From: Buchnera aphidicola (Floraphis choui)
GTDB lineage: Bacteria; Pseudomonadota; Gammaproteobacteria; Enterobacterales; Enterobacteriaceae
Reading direction: 5' to 3'
Length of the DNA: 64,000 bases
NCBI GenBank assembly: GCA_039830045.1
Contig: CP140044.1
Span: 552,220 to 616,219 of the forward strand
Positions within the stretch are counted from its first letter, which is position 1. The number at the start of each line of letters is the position of its first letter. Below the pieces are notes generated by a model. It saw only the letters and a list, made by a program, of their open reading frames with translations, made no database searches and was not told where the DNA came from. A program made the translations under genes and the position numbers. Positions 1 to 9,972 of this stretch are shown in pieces.

Positions 1-489
1 TATTGTTTCTTCAATAATTTTAAAATGGTACTTTATTATTTTAAAACATAACAACTTCATTGTCATAAAAAAACTTTTCTATATAATTAACAAAATATAA
101 TCTATTTTCACTAAATTATATTACAATGTATAAAATGAACATCCTATTGTAATTAGAAAAACTAAGCATAAAATATATCTATTAAATTATATTTTAATCA
201 TAAAATATAAAAATATTTTAAATAATAATTAATAAAAAATTTTAATAAGAATATTAAAAATATTAAAATTTATTAGCTAAAATGTAAATAAATGTTATCT
301 ATAATTTTTTAAAACATTCACATACTCCAATATCATTATATCGTTAAAGTTCATTAATATTATCGAAAAATCATTTTAAAAGTAAAATATATATTTTATT
401 TAGAATAGAACCATCAATACTTAATTTCTTACTTTAAAAATAAAATACAATTTAAAATTACCATAACTGAATTTTGGTGTTACATTAAA
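1..489. other. AT-rich intergenic region upstream of dnaB
   Basis: There is no open frame with recognisable content on either strand, no tRNA, and no GC-containing hairpin. The dnaB promoter should lie here, but I could not single out a convincing -35/-10 pair in such AT-rich sequence. Confidence 0.6.
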
Positions 490-1875
490 ATGTCAGAAAA
501 AAAAATATTTCATAATCAAATCAAAAAAAATACTATCCTTCCTCATTCTCTAGAAGCTGAACAATCTATACTAGGAGGTTTAATGCTAGATAATGGACAA
601 TGGGATTGTATATCAGAAAAAATTACAGAAAATGATTTTTTTTGTATACCTCATCAGTTAATTTTTAGAGAAATGCAATATTTACTAGATAATGGATATC
701 CTATCGATCTTATAACCTTATCAGAATCTTTAGAACAAAAAGGAAAACTAGAAAATATAGGAAGATTTTCTTATTTAGCAGAACTATCTAAAAATATTCC
801 CAGTACTGCTAATATTTCAACTTACGCTGAAATAATTCGTGAATATTCTATTGTTCGCGAAATTATTCAAGTTGCACATAAAATAATACATATTGGATAC
901 AATTTAAAAGGACAAACCAGCGAAGAACTTTTAAACTTAGCTGAATCAAAAATATTTAATATTACAGAAAATCGTTTAAAAAAAAATTCTGGACCTAAAA
1001 ACATAGAACAAATACTTGATTCTACCCTAAAAAATATAGAAGACTTACTCAATACGTCACATAAAGGAATCACTGGAATTAACACAGGATACCAGGATCT
1101 TAATAAAAAAACATCAGGTCTACAACCTTCTAGTTTAATTATTATTGCTGCTCGACCTTCTATGGGAAAAACAACGTTTGCTATGAATATTTGCGAAAAT
1201 ATTGCAATGACCTATGAAAAACCAGTTCTAATTTTTAGTTTAGAAATGTCAGGAGAACAAATAATGATGAGAATATTATCTTCCTTATCTAGAGTAAACC
1301 AAGAAAAAATAAGAACAGGAAAATTAAACGATGAAGATTGGTCTAGAATTTCTAGTACTATAAATATTTTATTAAAGAAAAAAAACATGTACATCGACGA
1401 TTCGTCAACTCTTACACCTACTGAAATGCGATCTAGATCACGTCGTATTTATCGAGAAAATAATGGACTAAGTTTAATTATGGTAGATTATTTACAATTA
1501 ATGAAAGTTCCATCACTCATAGGAAATAGAACACTAGAAATAGCTGAAGTTTCTAGAACGTTAAAAGCATTAGCAAAAGAATTACAAGTTCCAATAATAG
1601 CACTATCACAACTAAATCGACTATTAGAACAAAGAGGAGATAAAAGACCAATCAATTCTGATTTACGTGAATCTGGTTCTCTCGAACAAGATGCTGATTT
1701 AATTATGTTTATATATCGAGACGAGTTATATCACGAAAATACAGATTTAAAAGGAATTGCTGAAATAATCATAGGAAAACAAAGAAATGGTCCAATTGGA
1801 ACAATTAAATTAACATTTAATGGTAATTGGTCTCGATTTGATAATTATTCTGGGTCTGAATATCATAAAAAATAA
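490..1875 (+). CDS. dnaB: Replicative DNA helicase DnaB
   Basis: This hexameric 5'-3' helicase unwinds DNA at the replication fork and contacts primase and the polymerase III holoenzyme. The 461-residue product is close to the E. coli length of about 471. Residues 1 to about 165 form the N-terminal helical domain. The RecA-like motor follows, with Walker A (ARPSMGKTT) at about 221-229, a Walker B stretch ending in MVDYLQL at about 330-337, and a QRNG segment with the likely arginine finger near residue 432. The ATG start lacks a strong Shine-Dalgarno sequence. The gene stands alone, with long AT-rich spacers on both sides. Identification is from strong similarity along the whole length. Confidence 0.97.
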   Translation: MSEKKIFHNQIKKNTILPHSLEAEQSILGGLMLDNGQWDCISEKITENDFFCIPHQLIFREMQYLLDNGYPIDLITLSESLEQKGKLENIGRFSYLAELSKNIPSTANISTYAEIIREYSIVREIIQVAHKIIHIGYNLKGQTSEELLNLAESKIFNITENRLKKNSGPKNIEQILDSTLKNIEDLLNTSHKGITGINTGYQDLNKKTSGLQPSSLIIIAARPSMGKTTFAMNICENIAMTYEKPVLIFSLEMSGEQIMMRILSSLSRVNQEKIRTGKLNDEDWSRISSTINILLKKKNMYIDDSSTLTPTEMRSRSRRIYRENNGLSLIMVDYLQLMKVPSLIGNRTLEIAEVSRTLKALAKELQVPIIALSQLNRLLEQRGDKRPINSDLRESGSLEQDADLIMFIYRDELYHENTDLKGIAEIIIGKQRNGPIGTIKLTFNGNWSRFDNYSGSEYHKK

Positions 1876-1978
1876 AATTTAAATTTAAAAAAATTAAAAT
1901 AAAATATACTAATATTTTAAATTAAACAAATCAATATACAATTAATTATTTTAAAACTACACAAACAACAACTATATA

Positions 1979-2010
1979 TTTCTAATTATAAATCATATTA
2001 TAATTAGAAA
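1979..2010 (+). terminator. Candidate terminator hairpin after dnaB
   Basis: The 13-base arms 1979-1991 and 1998-2010 are perfectly complementary around a 6-base loop. The sequence that follows is moderately T-rich. The stem has a single G-C pair and a stem of this size could arise by chance at this base composition, so the call rests largely on its place downstream of dnaB. Confidence 0.4.
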
Positions 2011-2147
2011 AACTTTTCATTATTTATGACATCATAAAATTTAATTAAAATGATAAATCTAAGATCTATAATTAGTAATAGCTGTTTAATTCTAAAACTT
2101 TGCTAATAGAACCTTAAATTTTTTTAATGAAACATGAAAAAATTTAG

Positions 2148-2176
2148 TTGACAAAAAATATCTATATTATTAATAT
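2148..2176 (+). promoter_or_regulatory. Sigma-70 promoter for gshB
   Basis: A perfect TTGACA (2148-2153) is followed after exactly 17 bases by TAATAT (2171-2176). It faces gshB and lies about 125 bases before its start. It probably drives gshB, yqgE and yqgF, which follow on the same strand with short gaps. Confidence 0.65.
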
Positions 2177-2299
2177 CCAATATTACTTATTAACATTTAG
2201 TTAATAAAAATTACTAGAAATTAAATATAAAAGAGTAAACATACTATAGTAAATCTATTTCAAAAACTTTAAAAAATATAAATCAAGCGAAAAATAAGT

Positions 2300-3253
2300 A
2301 TGAAAATAAAACTAGGAATTATAATGGATCCAATTTGTTCTATTAATATAAAAAAAGATTCTAGTTTTTCTATATTATTAGAAGCCCAAAATAGAGGGTA
2401 TTCAATATATTACATGGAATTATTAGATTTATATCTTAAAAATAATCAACCTTTTTCTAAAACTAAATTATTATCACTAAATAACGATGTAAAAAAATGG
2501 TTTTTTTTTAAGAAATCAAAAAACATTTCTTTACTAAATTTAGATGTAATTTTAATGAGAAAAGATCCTCCTATTGATGAACAATATATGTATATCACCT
2601 ATATTCTTGAACAAGCTGAAAACCAAGGTGTACTTGTAATCAATAAACCACAAAGTTTACGAGATTTCAACGAAAAATTATTTACTCTATGGTTTCCTAA
2701 ATTTATTCCTAATACTTTAGTTACTAGTGACACTTCTAAAATTCATGATTTTCTATGTCAACACAAAGATATTATAATCAAACCATTAAATGGAATGGGT
2801 GGATTATCTGTTTTTCGAATAAAACAAAACGATCCTAATACTATGGTTATAATTGAAACCATGACTGATCACGGGAAAAAATTATGTATATCACAAGTTT
2901 ATTTACCAGAAATTCAAAAAGGAGATAAAAGAATATTAGTTATTAATGGTAAACCATTTCCATGGTGTCTAGCTAGAATTCCCAAAATAAATGAAAATAG
3001 AGGAAATTTGGCTGCAGGAGGATATGGAAAAGTACAAAAACTTACTTCATATGATTGGAATATAGCTAATTCACTTTCTGATATACTAAAAAATAAAGGA
3101 TTACACTTCGTAGGATTAGATATCATTGGAAATAAATTAACAGAAATCAATATTACTAGTCCAACATGCATACGTGAAATTGAATCTGGATGCAAAACAT
3201 CTATTAGCAAAATTATTTTAGATTCTATAGAAAAACGTCTTATCAATAAATAA
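2300..3253 (+). CDS. gshB: Glutathione synthetase
   Basis: It joins gamma-glutamylcysteine and glycine using ATP to make glutathione in the cytoplasm. The 317 residues compare with 316 in E. coli. It has the ATP-grasp layout: an N-terminal prokaryotic GSH-synthetase domain opening KLGIIMDP, then the nucleotide-binding segment KPLNGMGG at about 155-165, GGYGK at about 235, and metal-binding EINITSPT near residue 283. It leads a same-strand run gshB-yqgE-yqgF, as in E. coli. No gshA is present in this window, so the source of gamma-glutamylcysteine cannot be judged here. Confidence 0.97.
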   Translation: MKIKLGIIMDPICSINIKKDSSFSILLEAQNRGYSIYYMELLDLYLKNNQPFSKTKLLSLNNDVKKWFFFKKSKNISLLNLDVILMRKDPPIDEQYMYITYILEQAENQGVLVINKPQSLRDFNEKLFTLWFPKFIPNTLVTSDTSKIHDFLCQHKDIIIKPLNGMGGLSVFRIKQNDPNTMVIIETMTDHGKKLCISQVYLPEIQKGDKRILVINGKPFPWCLARIPKINENRGNLAAGGYGKVQKLTSYDWNIANSLSDILKNKGLHFVGLDIIGNKLTEINITSPTCIREIESGCKTSISKIILDSIEKRLINK

Positions 3254-3328
3254 ACATTAACACTATTTCTTAATAAGAAGAATTTTATTATTAATTATAT
3301 TAAACTCATATAGTAACAGGAATTAAAA

Positions 3329-3898
3329 ATGAAAACTAATCTACAAAATCATCTTTTAATTGCTATGCCTAATTTACAAAACTCATTTTTTAAACAATCT
3401 GTTATATATATATGTAAACACGATAGAAATGGAGCAATGGGAGTTATAATTAATAAACCTATCAAAAATTTAACCATAAAAAAAATTTTAAATAAATTAA
3501 AAATTAATATATCATCTGAAAATTCTACCAATAGCTTAAACAACCCCGTAATAATTGGAGGACCAATATCTGAAGATCGCGGTTTTATTTTACATTCTTT
3601 TAAAAAAAAATTTATTTCTAGTATTGTCATCTCTAAAGATATCTTTGTTACATCATCTCGAGATGTCTTAGAATATATAGCTACTCATAAATATTCTAAC
3701 GATATGTTAATGACATTAGGTTATTGCATATGGGGGAAAAACCAACTAGAAAATGAAATATTAGATAATATTTGGTTAACTACATCAGCTAATACTAAAA
3801 TTTTATTTGATACTCCTTTATCTGAACGATGGACTAAATCAGCTAACAATATCGGAATAAATATGTACCAATTAACTACAGATTTTGGACATGCATAA
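3329..3898 (+). CDS. yqgE: UPF0301/YqgE family protein
   Basis: This is a conserved protein of unsettled biochemical function, nearly always next to yqgF. At 189 residues it is about the E. coli length (187). The family signature appears early (HLLIAMPNL, then GAMGVIINKP) and again as GGPISEDRGFILH and EILDNIWLT. AGGAA lies just before the ATG. It ends three bases before yqgF starts, which suggests translational coupling. Confidence 0.93.
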   Translation: MKTNLQNHLLIAMPNLQNSFFKQSVIYICKHDRNGAMGVIINKPIKNLTIKKILNKLKINISSENSTNSLNNPVIIGGPISEDRGFILHSFKKKFISSIVISKDIFVTSSRDVLEYIATHKYSNDMLMTLGYCIWGKNQLENEILDNIWLTTSANTKILFDTPLSERWTKSANNIGINMYQLTTDFGHA

Positions 3899-3901
3899 GT
3901 A

Positions 3902-4321
3902 ATGATTATTTTATCTTTTGATTTCGGAATTAAAAGTATTGGGGTAGCAGTAGGACAAAATATCACAAAAACTGCCCAAATTTTACCTTCTATAAAAGTA
4001 AAAAACAAAGTAATAAACTTAAAAAAATTTGAAACATTGTTTTTTGAATGGAAACCAAATTATATAATTATAGGATTACCGCTTAATATGAATGGTACTG
4101 AACAAAGTCTAACAAAACAATCAAAAAAATTTTCAAAAAAATTATTTTCACATTTTAAAATACCTATCCACTTACATGACGAAAGATTAACAACTGTAGA
4201 AGCAAAATCGATATTATTTGAAAGAAATGGATTTAAATCTTTAAAAAAAAATAAAATTGACTCACTTTCTGCTGCTATTATTTTAGAAAGTTGGTTTTTA
4301 AATAATAAACTTATCAAATAG
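3902..4321 (+). CDS. yqgF: Putative pre-16S rRNA nuclease / RuvX
   Basis: This RNase H-fold nuclease family (YqgF/RuvX) is linked in E. coli to 16S rRNA 5'-end maturation and has been proposed as a Holliday-junction resolvase. The 139 residues compare with 138 in E. coli. Acidic catalytic positions are visible in the N-terminal FDFGIKSIGVAVG, in HDERLTT, and in the C-terminal KIDSLSAA. The flanking segment IIGLPLNMNGTEQ is typical. It is the last gene of the gshB-yqgE-yqgF run and is convergent with leuA. Confidence 0.93.
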   Translation: MIILSFDFGIKSIGVAVGQNITKTAQILPSIKVKNKVINLKKFETLFFEWKPNYIIIGLPLNMNGTEQSLTKQSKKFSKKLFSHFKIPIHLHDERLTTVEAKSILFERNGFKSLKKNKIDSLSAAIILESWFLNNKLIK

Positions 4322-4458
4322 TAAAATAAAACATAATTTTAAAAAATAATATCTAAAAACAACGTATTTTAAATTTATAAAATTTTATATGAACGTAAAA
4401 ACTATAAAATTTTTACATCCATATTTAATAATATCAATAAAAATTTTAAAAATTTAAA

Positions 4459-6012
4459 TCAAGTACAAAAAGACTTATTTAATTTTATGTTTACCTGTTT
4501 TATTCTCCAAATATCATTTAATATATTAATCATTGCTTGTATGAAAGACTCAATCATATCTTGAGCTGTACCTACTCCATAAAATTTACGAAATTCATGT
4601 TGCACTTCAATACTAACTTTTCCAAAAGAATTATAATTTTTTTCTTTCATTACTAAAAAAAAGTTTTTTACTTTAATATTAAAAGAAGTTATTTTATTTA
4701 ACGCTTTATATATTGCATATATCAGTCCATTTTTAGTGGTTATTACTTCAGTAGATAGCTCTTTTCCACACATTAATTGTATTGAAAAATAAGATATTCC
4801 ATTCGAACTTGATTTAACACTAAAATTCTTTAGTTTAAAATGTTCAAATAACTTATCTTCTAAATCAATAAAGGCTAATATTTCTAAATCATAATCAAAT
4901 ACCTGTCCTTTTTTGTCAGCAAATTTTAAAAAAGAGCTATATAAATCGTCTAAATTATAATCACTATTTTCTTTGTATCCCATATTAGACATATGATATT
5001 TAACAGCAGCACGACCTGAGCGAGAAGTTAAATTTAATTTAATTGGTTTTAAACCTATAGTTTCAGGAATTATTATTTCATAATTTTTTTTATTTTTTAA
5101 AACTCCATCCTGATGAATTCCAGAAGAATGAGAAAAAGCATTACTACCTACTATAGCTTTATTTGAAGGGATAGAAATATTGCATATTTTACTAACTATT
5201 TGGCTAGTATTAAAAATTTCTTTATATTTAATATTAGTATGTAATTGAAAAATATCATTTCTAATTTTAATAGCCATAATAACTTCTTCTAACGCAGTAT
5301 TTCCAGCACGCTCTCCTATTCCATTAATAGTACCCTCTACTTGTCTAGCCCCTGCTTGTATAGCTGAAATTGAATTAGCAACAGCCATTCCTAAATCATT
5401 ATGACAATGTACAGATATAATAGATTTATCAATGTTAGGTACTCTTTGATATAAAGAAGTAATAATACTTTGAAATTGATTAGGAATAGTATAACCAACC
5501 GTATCTGGAATATTAATAGTTGTTGCGCCAGTTTTAATTGCTATTTCTACAATACGACATAAATTATCTAAACTTGTTCTTCCCGCATCTTCACAAGAAA
5601 ATTCAATGTCATCTGTATATTTTCGTGCTCTCTTTATAGAACACACTGTCATATCTATAATTTCATCAAAAGTTTTTCTTAGTTTAGATTTTATATGTAA
5701 ATTAGACGTACCTAAAAATATATGAATTCGAAAAGACCTAGCACTTTTCATTGCTTCAGCAGCTACATCTATATCTTTATAAATACATCGAGCTAAACTA
5801 CAAATTTTAGACTTTTTAATATTTTTAGCTATAGTATGAGTTGATTTAAACTCACCAGGAGATGAAATAGGAAAACCTACTTCTATAATATCAACTCCTA
5901 ACTTTTCCAAAGCAAAAGCTATTTTTAATTTTTTTTCTACACTTAAACTTGCTTGTAAAGATTGTTCACCATCTCGTAACGTCGTATCAAAAATAATTAA
6001 TTGCTGAGTCAT
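4459..6012 (-). CDS. leuA: 2-isopropylmalate synthase
   Basis: It catalyses the first committed step of leucine synthesis, acetyl-CoA plus 2-ketoisovalerate to 2-isopropylmalate. The 517 residues (E. coli about 523) begin with the catalytic barrel: FDTTLRDGEQ, then HCHNDLGMAVANS and NGIGERAGN. The C-terminal leucine-binding regulatory domain is kept at full length, so feedback inhibition may persist. AGGAAAA precedes the ATG. It lies downstream of leuD with a 420-base gap instead of first in the operon, so the cluster reads leuB-C-D-A rather than A-B-C-D. Confidence 0.97.
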   Translation of the reverse strand: MTQQLIIFDTTLRDGEQSLQASLSVEKKLKIAFALEKLGVDIIEVGFPISSPGEFKSTHTIAKNIKKSKICSLARCIYKDIDVAAEAMKSARSFRIHIFLGTSNLHIKSKLRKTFDEIIDMTVCSIKRARKYTDDIEFSCEDAGRTSLDNLCRIVEIAIKTGATTINIPDTVGYTIPNQFQSIITSLYQRVPNIDKSIISVHCHNDLGMAVANSISAIQAGARQVEGTINGIGERAGNTALEEVIMAIKIRNDIFQLHTNIKYKEIFNTSQIVSKICNISIPSNKAIVGSNAFSHSSGIHQDGVLKNKKNYEIIIPETIGLKPIKLNLTSRSGRAAVKYHMSNMGYKENSDYNLDDLYSSFLKFADKKGQVFDYDLEILAFIDLEDKLFEHFKLKNFSVKSSSNGISYFSIQLMCGKELSTEVITTKNGLIYAIYKALNKITSFNIKVKNFFLVMKEKNYNSFGKVSIEVQHEFRKFYGVGTAQDMIESFIQAMINILNDIWRIKQVNIKLNKSFCT

Positions 6013-6432
6013 TTATTTTCCTAAAAAATTAAATATATTACATAATATTTTATTTAAGAAATTTATAAAATACAAAAAAATTACTATTTATTATATTCTA
6101 ATAAAAAATTATATTTTATGTGATTACACACGTATTTAATATTAAAATTTTAATAATACTATTGAAAATACCATTAACTTAAAAAGTTATTTAAACTGTT
6201 TTAAACATAATCTTTAATACATAAACATCAATAATTTATATCTTATTAATATAAATTAACGGCTATGTATTAATAATCTAGTTGATACAGTAAAAACAAC
6301 AATTACATAAAATTATTTAATTTATTATTAAAAAATTAATATGATTAATTGTTCTACATATATTTAGAATACAATAAAAATAAAGTTTTTATAATTTTAC
6401 TTCAAAATTTTAAAAATATTTTAAAAACATAA
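6013..6432. other. Spacer between leuD and leuA
   Basis: This 420-base AT-rich gap sits inside the leucine cluster, where leuD and leuA are not neighbours in an ordinary leuABCD operon. I find no open frame, no repA-like coding stretch and no GC-bearing hairpin. If the cluster was opened from a circular plasmid, former plasmid backbone would be expected here, but nothing recognisable remains. It should contain leuA's own promoter. Confidence 0.5.
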
Positions 6433-7044
6433 CTAATCAAAAATACATAAAAATTTAGGAATATTATTCTCATAACTTTTTATTTTTTCAAGATTTTTCA
6501 TAGTTAAATCTATATTATCCCATCCATTTAACATACATAATTTATTAAAAACGTTCATTTTAAATTTATAACATTCGTTATTTACTATGACTTCATTATT
6601 AAATAAATTTACTGTTATAAGCGTATCAGATGATGCTTTTATTATGTCAAATAAATGTTTTATTATATCTTCAGACAATATTATAGGTAATAAACCATTT
6701 TTAATACTATTATTATAAAAAATATTAGAAAAACTAGATGCTAAAATTACTCTAAAACCATAATCAACTAAAGCCCAAACAGCATGTTCTCTTGATGAAC
6801 CACAACCAAAATTTTCTCTTGATAATAAAATTGTTGCATCTTTATAACAATTCTGATTTAAAACAAACTTCGGGTTTAATTTTTTACTGTAATTATCTAA
6901 ATATCTCCAGTCATTAAATAAATGATCTCCAAAGCCAAATTTAGTAATTTTTTGTAAAAATTGTTTAGGAATAATTGCATCAGTGTCTATATTAGATATA
7001 TCTAAAGGTACTACCGTTCCAATATGATGGATAAATTTTCTCAT
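6433..7044 (-). CDS. leuD: 3-isopropylmalate dehydratase small subunit
   Basis: This is the swivel-domain subunit that pairs with LeuC to isomerise 2-isopropylmalate to 3-isopropylmalate. The 203 residues compare with 201 in E. coli. The signatures NIDTDAIIPKQFL at about 18-30 and NFGCGSSREHA in the middle are intact. leuC ends 42 bases upstream, so the two subunits are probably co-transcribed. Confidence 0.97.
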   Translation of the reverse strand: MRKFIHHIGTVVPLDISNIDTDAIIPKQFLQKITKFGFGDHLFNDWRYLDNYSKKLNPKFVLNQNCYKDATILLSRENFGCGSSREHAVWALVDYGFRVILASSFSNIFYNNSIKNGLLPIILSEDIIKHLFDIIKASSDTLITVNLFNNEVIVNNECYKFKMNVFNKLCMLNGWDNIDLTMKNLEKIKSYENNIPKFLCIFD

Positions 7045-7086
7045 TTTAATTTCCTATAAAAATGATACTTTAAATTAAATTAATAT

Positions 7087-8484
7087 TTAAAGTTTTCTAA
7101 TATCTACAAAATGACCAAAAATAGCTGCACCAGCAGCCATTATAGGACTTACCAAATGTGTTCTACCTCCTCGTCCTTGACGCCCTTCGAAATTCCTGTT
7201 ACTAGTTGAAGCACAGCGTTCTTTATCATTTAAATAATCGCCATTCATAGCTAAGCACATAGAACATCCCGGATAACGCCATTCAAATCCAGAATTAAGA
7301 AAAATTTTGTCTAATCCTTCTTTTTCTGCTTGTCTTTTTACCATTCCAGATCCCGGGACAATAATAGCTTGAACCGAATCAGAAACACGTTGATGCTGAA
7401 CAATTCTTGCGATATCACGCAGATCTTCTATTCTAGAATTAGTACACGAACCAATAAAAATCTTATCAACAAATACATTAGTTAGGTGCATACCAGGTTC
7501 TAATCCCATATAATGTAGCGATTGTTCTGCACTATCTCTTTCGAAATGATCATGATAAGAATCGAGTAACGGAATAGTCTCATCAATAGAAATAACTTGA
7601 CTCGGATTAGTACCCCAAGTAACTTGAGGAGAAATAGTAGACACATCTAGTACTAATTTTTTATCAAAAATTGCATCAATATCAGATTTTAAAGAACTCC
7701 AATATAACACTGCACGATTCCAATTTTCTTTTTTTGGAGCATATGCACGATTTTTTAAATATTTAAAAGTAATTTGATCTGGAGAAATAATTCCTGATTT
7801 TGCGCCCATTTCAATCACCATATTACATATAGTCATTCTACTTTCCATGCTTAAGTTAGGAATTAAATTTCCAGAAAATTCTATTACATACCCAGTTCCA
7901 CCAGATACACCTAATTTTCTAATTATAAATAAAATTATATCTTTTGCAGTTACTCCATAACCAATTTTACCATTTATTTCTATATTCATATTTCTAAAAC
8001 GATCTTGTTGCAATGTTTGTGTAGCTAATACATGTTCTACTTCCGATGTTCCAATTCCAAAAGATAATGTTCCAAAAGCTCCATGTGTTGAAGTATGTGA
8101 ATCACCACATACTATAGTCATACCAGGTAAAGTCATACCTTGCTCAGGGCCAACAACATGGATAATTCCTTGATTTACATTATCTAACCCGAATAACTTA
8201 ATATTAAACTTTTTACAATTTTTTGTTAATTCATCCATTTGTCTTTTAGCTAAATTAGTTGCACAATTGATATCCCTACTAATCGTTGGAACATTATGAT
8301 CCATAGTAGCAAAAGTCTTTTTAGGTTGTCTTAATACTCTATTCTTTGAACATATCTCAGAAAATGCTTGAGGAGAAGTAACTTCATGTATTAAATGTAA
8401 ATCTATATATAAAATTGGAGATTGACCTTTTTCTTCGCATACTATATGCGAATCATATAGTTTTTGATAAAGTGTTTTTTTCAT
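7087..8484 (-). CDS. leuC: 3-isopropylmalate dehydratase large subunit
   Basis: This aconitase-type subunit carries a [4Fe-4S] cluster and forms the enzyme with LeuD. It has 465 residues (466 in E. coli). All three cluster cysteines are present, in GSCTNSR and in the later GCSMC. The segment CGDSHTSTHGAFG is also typical. Its ATG overlaps the leuB stop codon by four bases (ATGA), a sign of coupled translation. It depends on the Isc system encoded at 57-61 kb. Confidence 0.98.
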   Translation of the reverse strand: MKKTLYQKLYDSHIVCEEKGQSPILYIDLHLIHEVTSPQAFSEICSKNRVLRQPKKTFATMDHNVPTISRDINCATNLAKRQMDELTKNCKKFNIKLFGLDNVNQGIIHVVGPEQGMTLPGMTIVCGDSHTSTHGAFGTLSFGIGTSEVEHVLATQTLQQDRFRNMNIEINGKIGYGVTAKDIILFIIRKLGVSGGTGYVIEFSGNLIPNLSMESRMTICNMVIEMGAKSGIISPDQITFKYLKNRAYAPKKENWNRAVLYWSSLKSDIDAIFDKKLVLDVSTISPQVTWGTNPSQVISIDETIPLLDSYHDHFERDSAEQSLHYMGLEPGMHLTNVFVDKIFIGSCTNSRIEDLRDIARIVQHQRVSDSVQAIIVPGSGMVKRQAEKEGLDKIFLNSGFEWRYPGCSMCLAMNGDYLNDKERCASTSNRNFEGRQGRGGRTHLVSPIMAAGAAIFGHFVDIRKL

Positions 8485-9578
8485 TTTATTCTTCTATGAG
8501 ACAAAAACTCAGAAATAATATCACCCATTTCACTAGTACTAATAAAACAATTATTATCTGAAATATCTTTTGTGCGATAACCTAAATTCAATACCTCATA
8601 CACTACATTATCAATAATATCTGATACCACATCTAATTTAAAACTATACCTAAATAGCATACTTATTGAAAGAATTAATGCGATAGGATTAGCTATGTTT
8701 TTTCCTTGAATATCTGGAGCTGAACCCCCAGCTGGTTCATATAAACCAAATTTTTTTTCGTTTAAACTAGCAGATGGTAACAAACCTATAGAACCTGTAA
8801 GCATTGCACATTCATCAGAAAGTATATCACCAAATAAATTAGAACATAAGATTACATCAAATCTATCAGGTTGATTAATTATTTGCATAGCAGCATTATC
8901 AACATACATATGAGATAATTTTACTGAAGGATATTGTATAGATACATTATTAACTATTTCTCTCCATAATATAGAAGTTTCTAATACATTTGCTTTGTCA
9001 ATAGAAGTAAGATGACATTTTCTGGTTAAAGCTAATTGAAATGCAATATGAGCAATTCTTTCAATTTCAAATTGATGATATATTTCAGTATCAAATGAAT
9101 ATTTCTTGGAATTTATATATTTTGTTCCCTTTGGGTGACCGAAATAAATGCCTCCTATTAACTCACGTACAAACAAAATATCAAATCCTTTCTTAGTTAT
9201 TTTAGATTGAAGAGGAGACAATTTTTCTAATCCAGCATATAACTTAGAAGGTCTTAAATTTGCAAATAAGTTAAAGTACTTTCTTAAAGGAAGTAATGCT
9301 CCTCTTTCAGGTTGTAAACTAGCTGATAAATTATCCCACTTTGATCCTCCAACAGAACCAAATAAAATTGCATCAGAATTTTTACATCCATTCAATGTAT
9401 TTTCAGGAAGCGCTAAACCATGTTTATCTATAGCTATTCCTCCAACATCATATTCTTTTAATCGAATATTTATACGAAAATCTTTCTGGAGTACTTTCAA
9501 AATTTTATATCCTTCTCGCATTATTTCAGGCCCAATTCCATCTCCAGGTAAAACAGAAATCTTATATGTTCGATTCAT
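8481..9578 (-). CDS. leuB: 3-isopropylmalate dehydrogenase
   Basis: It oxidises and decarboxylates 3-isopropylmalate with NAD+, giving the leucine precursor 2-ketoisocaproate. The product is 365 residues (363 in E. coli). Visible motifs are the N-terminal LPGDGIGPEIM, the substrate-loop stretch RELIGGIYFG, and the C-terminal NAD-binding EPAGGSAPDIQGK. AAGGAAAA precedes the ATG. In this chromosome leuB is the first gene of the cluster, directly after the intergenic region shared with the divergent yggS. Confidence 0.98.
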   Translation of the reverse strand: MNRTYKISVLPGDGIGPEIMREGYKILKVLQKDFRINIRLKEYDVGGIAIDKHGLALPENTLNGCKNSDAILFGSVGGSKWDNLSASLQPERGALLPLRKYFNLFANLRPSKLYAGLEKLSPLQSKITKKGFDILFVRELIGGIYFGHPKGTKYINSKKYSFDTEIYHQFEIERIAHIAFQLALTRKCHLTSIDKANVLETSILWREIVNNVSIQYPSVKLSHMYVDNAAMQIINQPDRFDVILCSNLFGDILSDECAMLTGSIGLLPSASLNEKKFGLYEPAGGSAPDIQGKNIANPIALILSISMLFRYSFKLDVVSDIIDNVVYEVLNLGYRTKDISDNNCFISTSEMGDIISEFLSHRRIK

Positions 9579-9972
9579 ATATCATTATTTTCCTTACATT
9601 CTAATATACCGTTCCTCGAAAATATCAAAATTTTTGAAATAAACACCATTATGAATCACTAATCTAAAGCAATTATTTAGAAAAACATAATAAAGTTTTA
9701 AATATATTTTAATTAAACAAAATTAAAATATATACTTAAACATATTAAAAATATTTACTTATATTATAAAATATAAAATTACTGCAAACGTTTTTATTTT
9801 ATTTATTATAAAACTACGGTATTATCGTTAATATTTAATTAGTAATACCTCATATAATTAATTTATTTATATATTTATTAATGTCGTAAAAAAACTAATA
9901 TTCACTATATAATATTTTTATTTATTATTAAAATAATATATTTAAAATTGATTTCATAACACAATTATATTT
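9579..9972. other. Divergent intergenic region leuB / yggS
   Basis: It must hold promoters for leuB (minus strand) and yggS (plus strand). TATATT-like -10 elements occur, but I see none with a good -35 at proper spacing. There is no gene and no strong hairpin. It is one border of the inserted leucine block. Confidence 0.5.

Larger units (their letters stand above)
1876..2299. other. Intergenic region dnaB-gshB
   Basis: A 13-bp hairpin lies about 100 bases after dnaB and a near-consensus sigma-70 promoter precedes gshB; both are listed separately. I see no gene in the remainder. Confidence 0.6.

Noticed and set aside
2914..3246. Minus-strand open frame of 110 residues inside gshB
   Set aside because: It is entirely antisense to conserved ATP-grasp sequence; a shadow frame.
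4395..4416. Small hairpin between yqgF and leuA as a terminator
   Set aside because: It has only a 7-bp stem with one G-C pair; such stems are common by chance at this composition.
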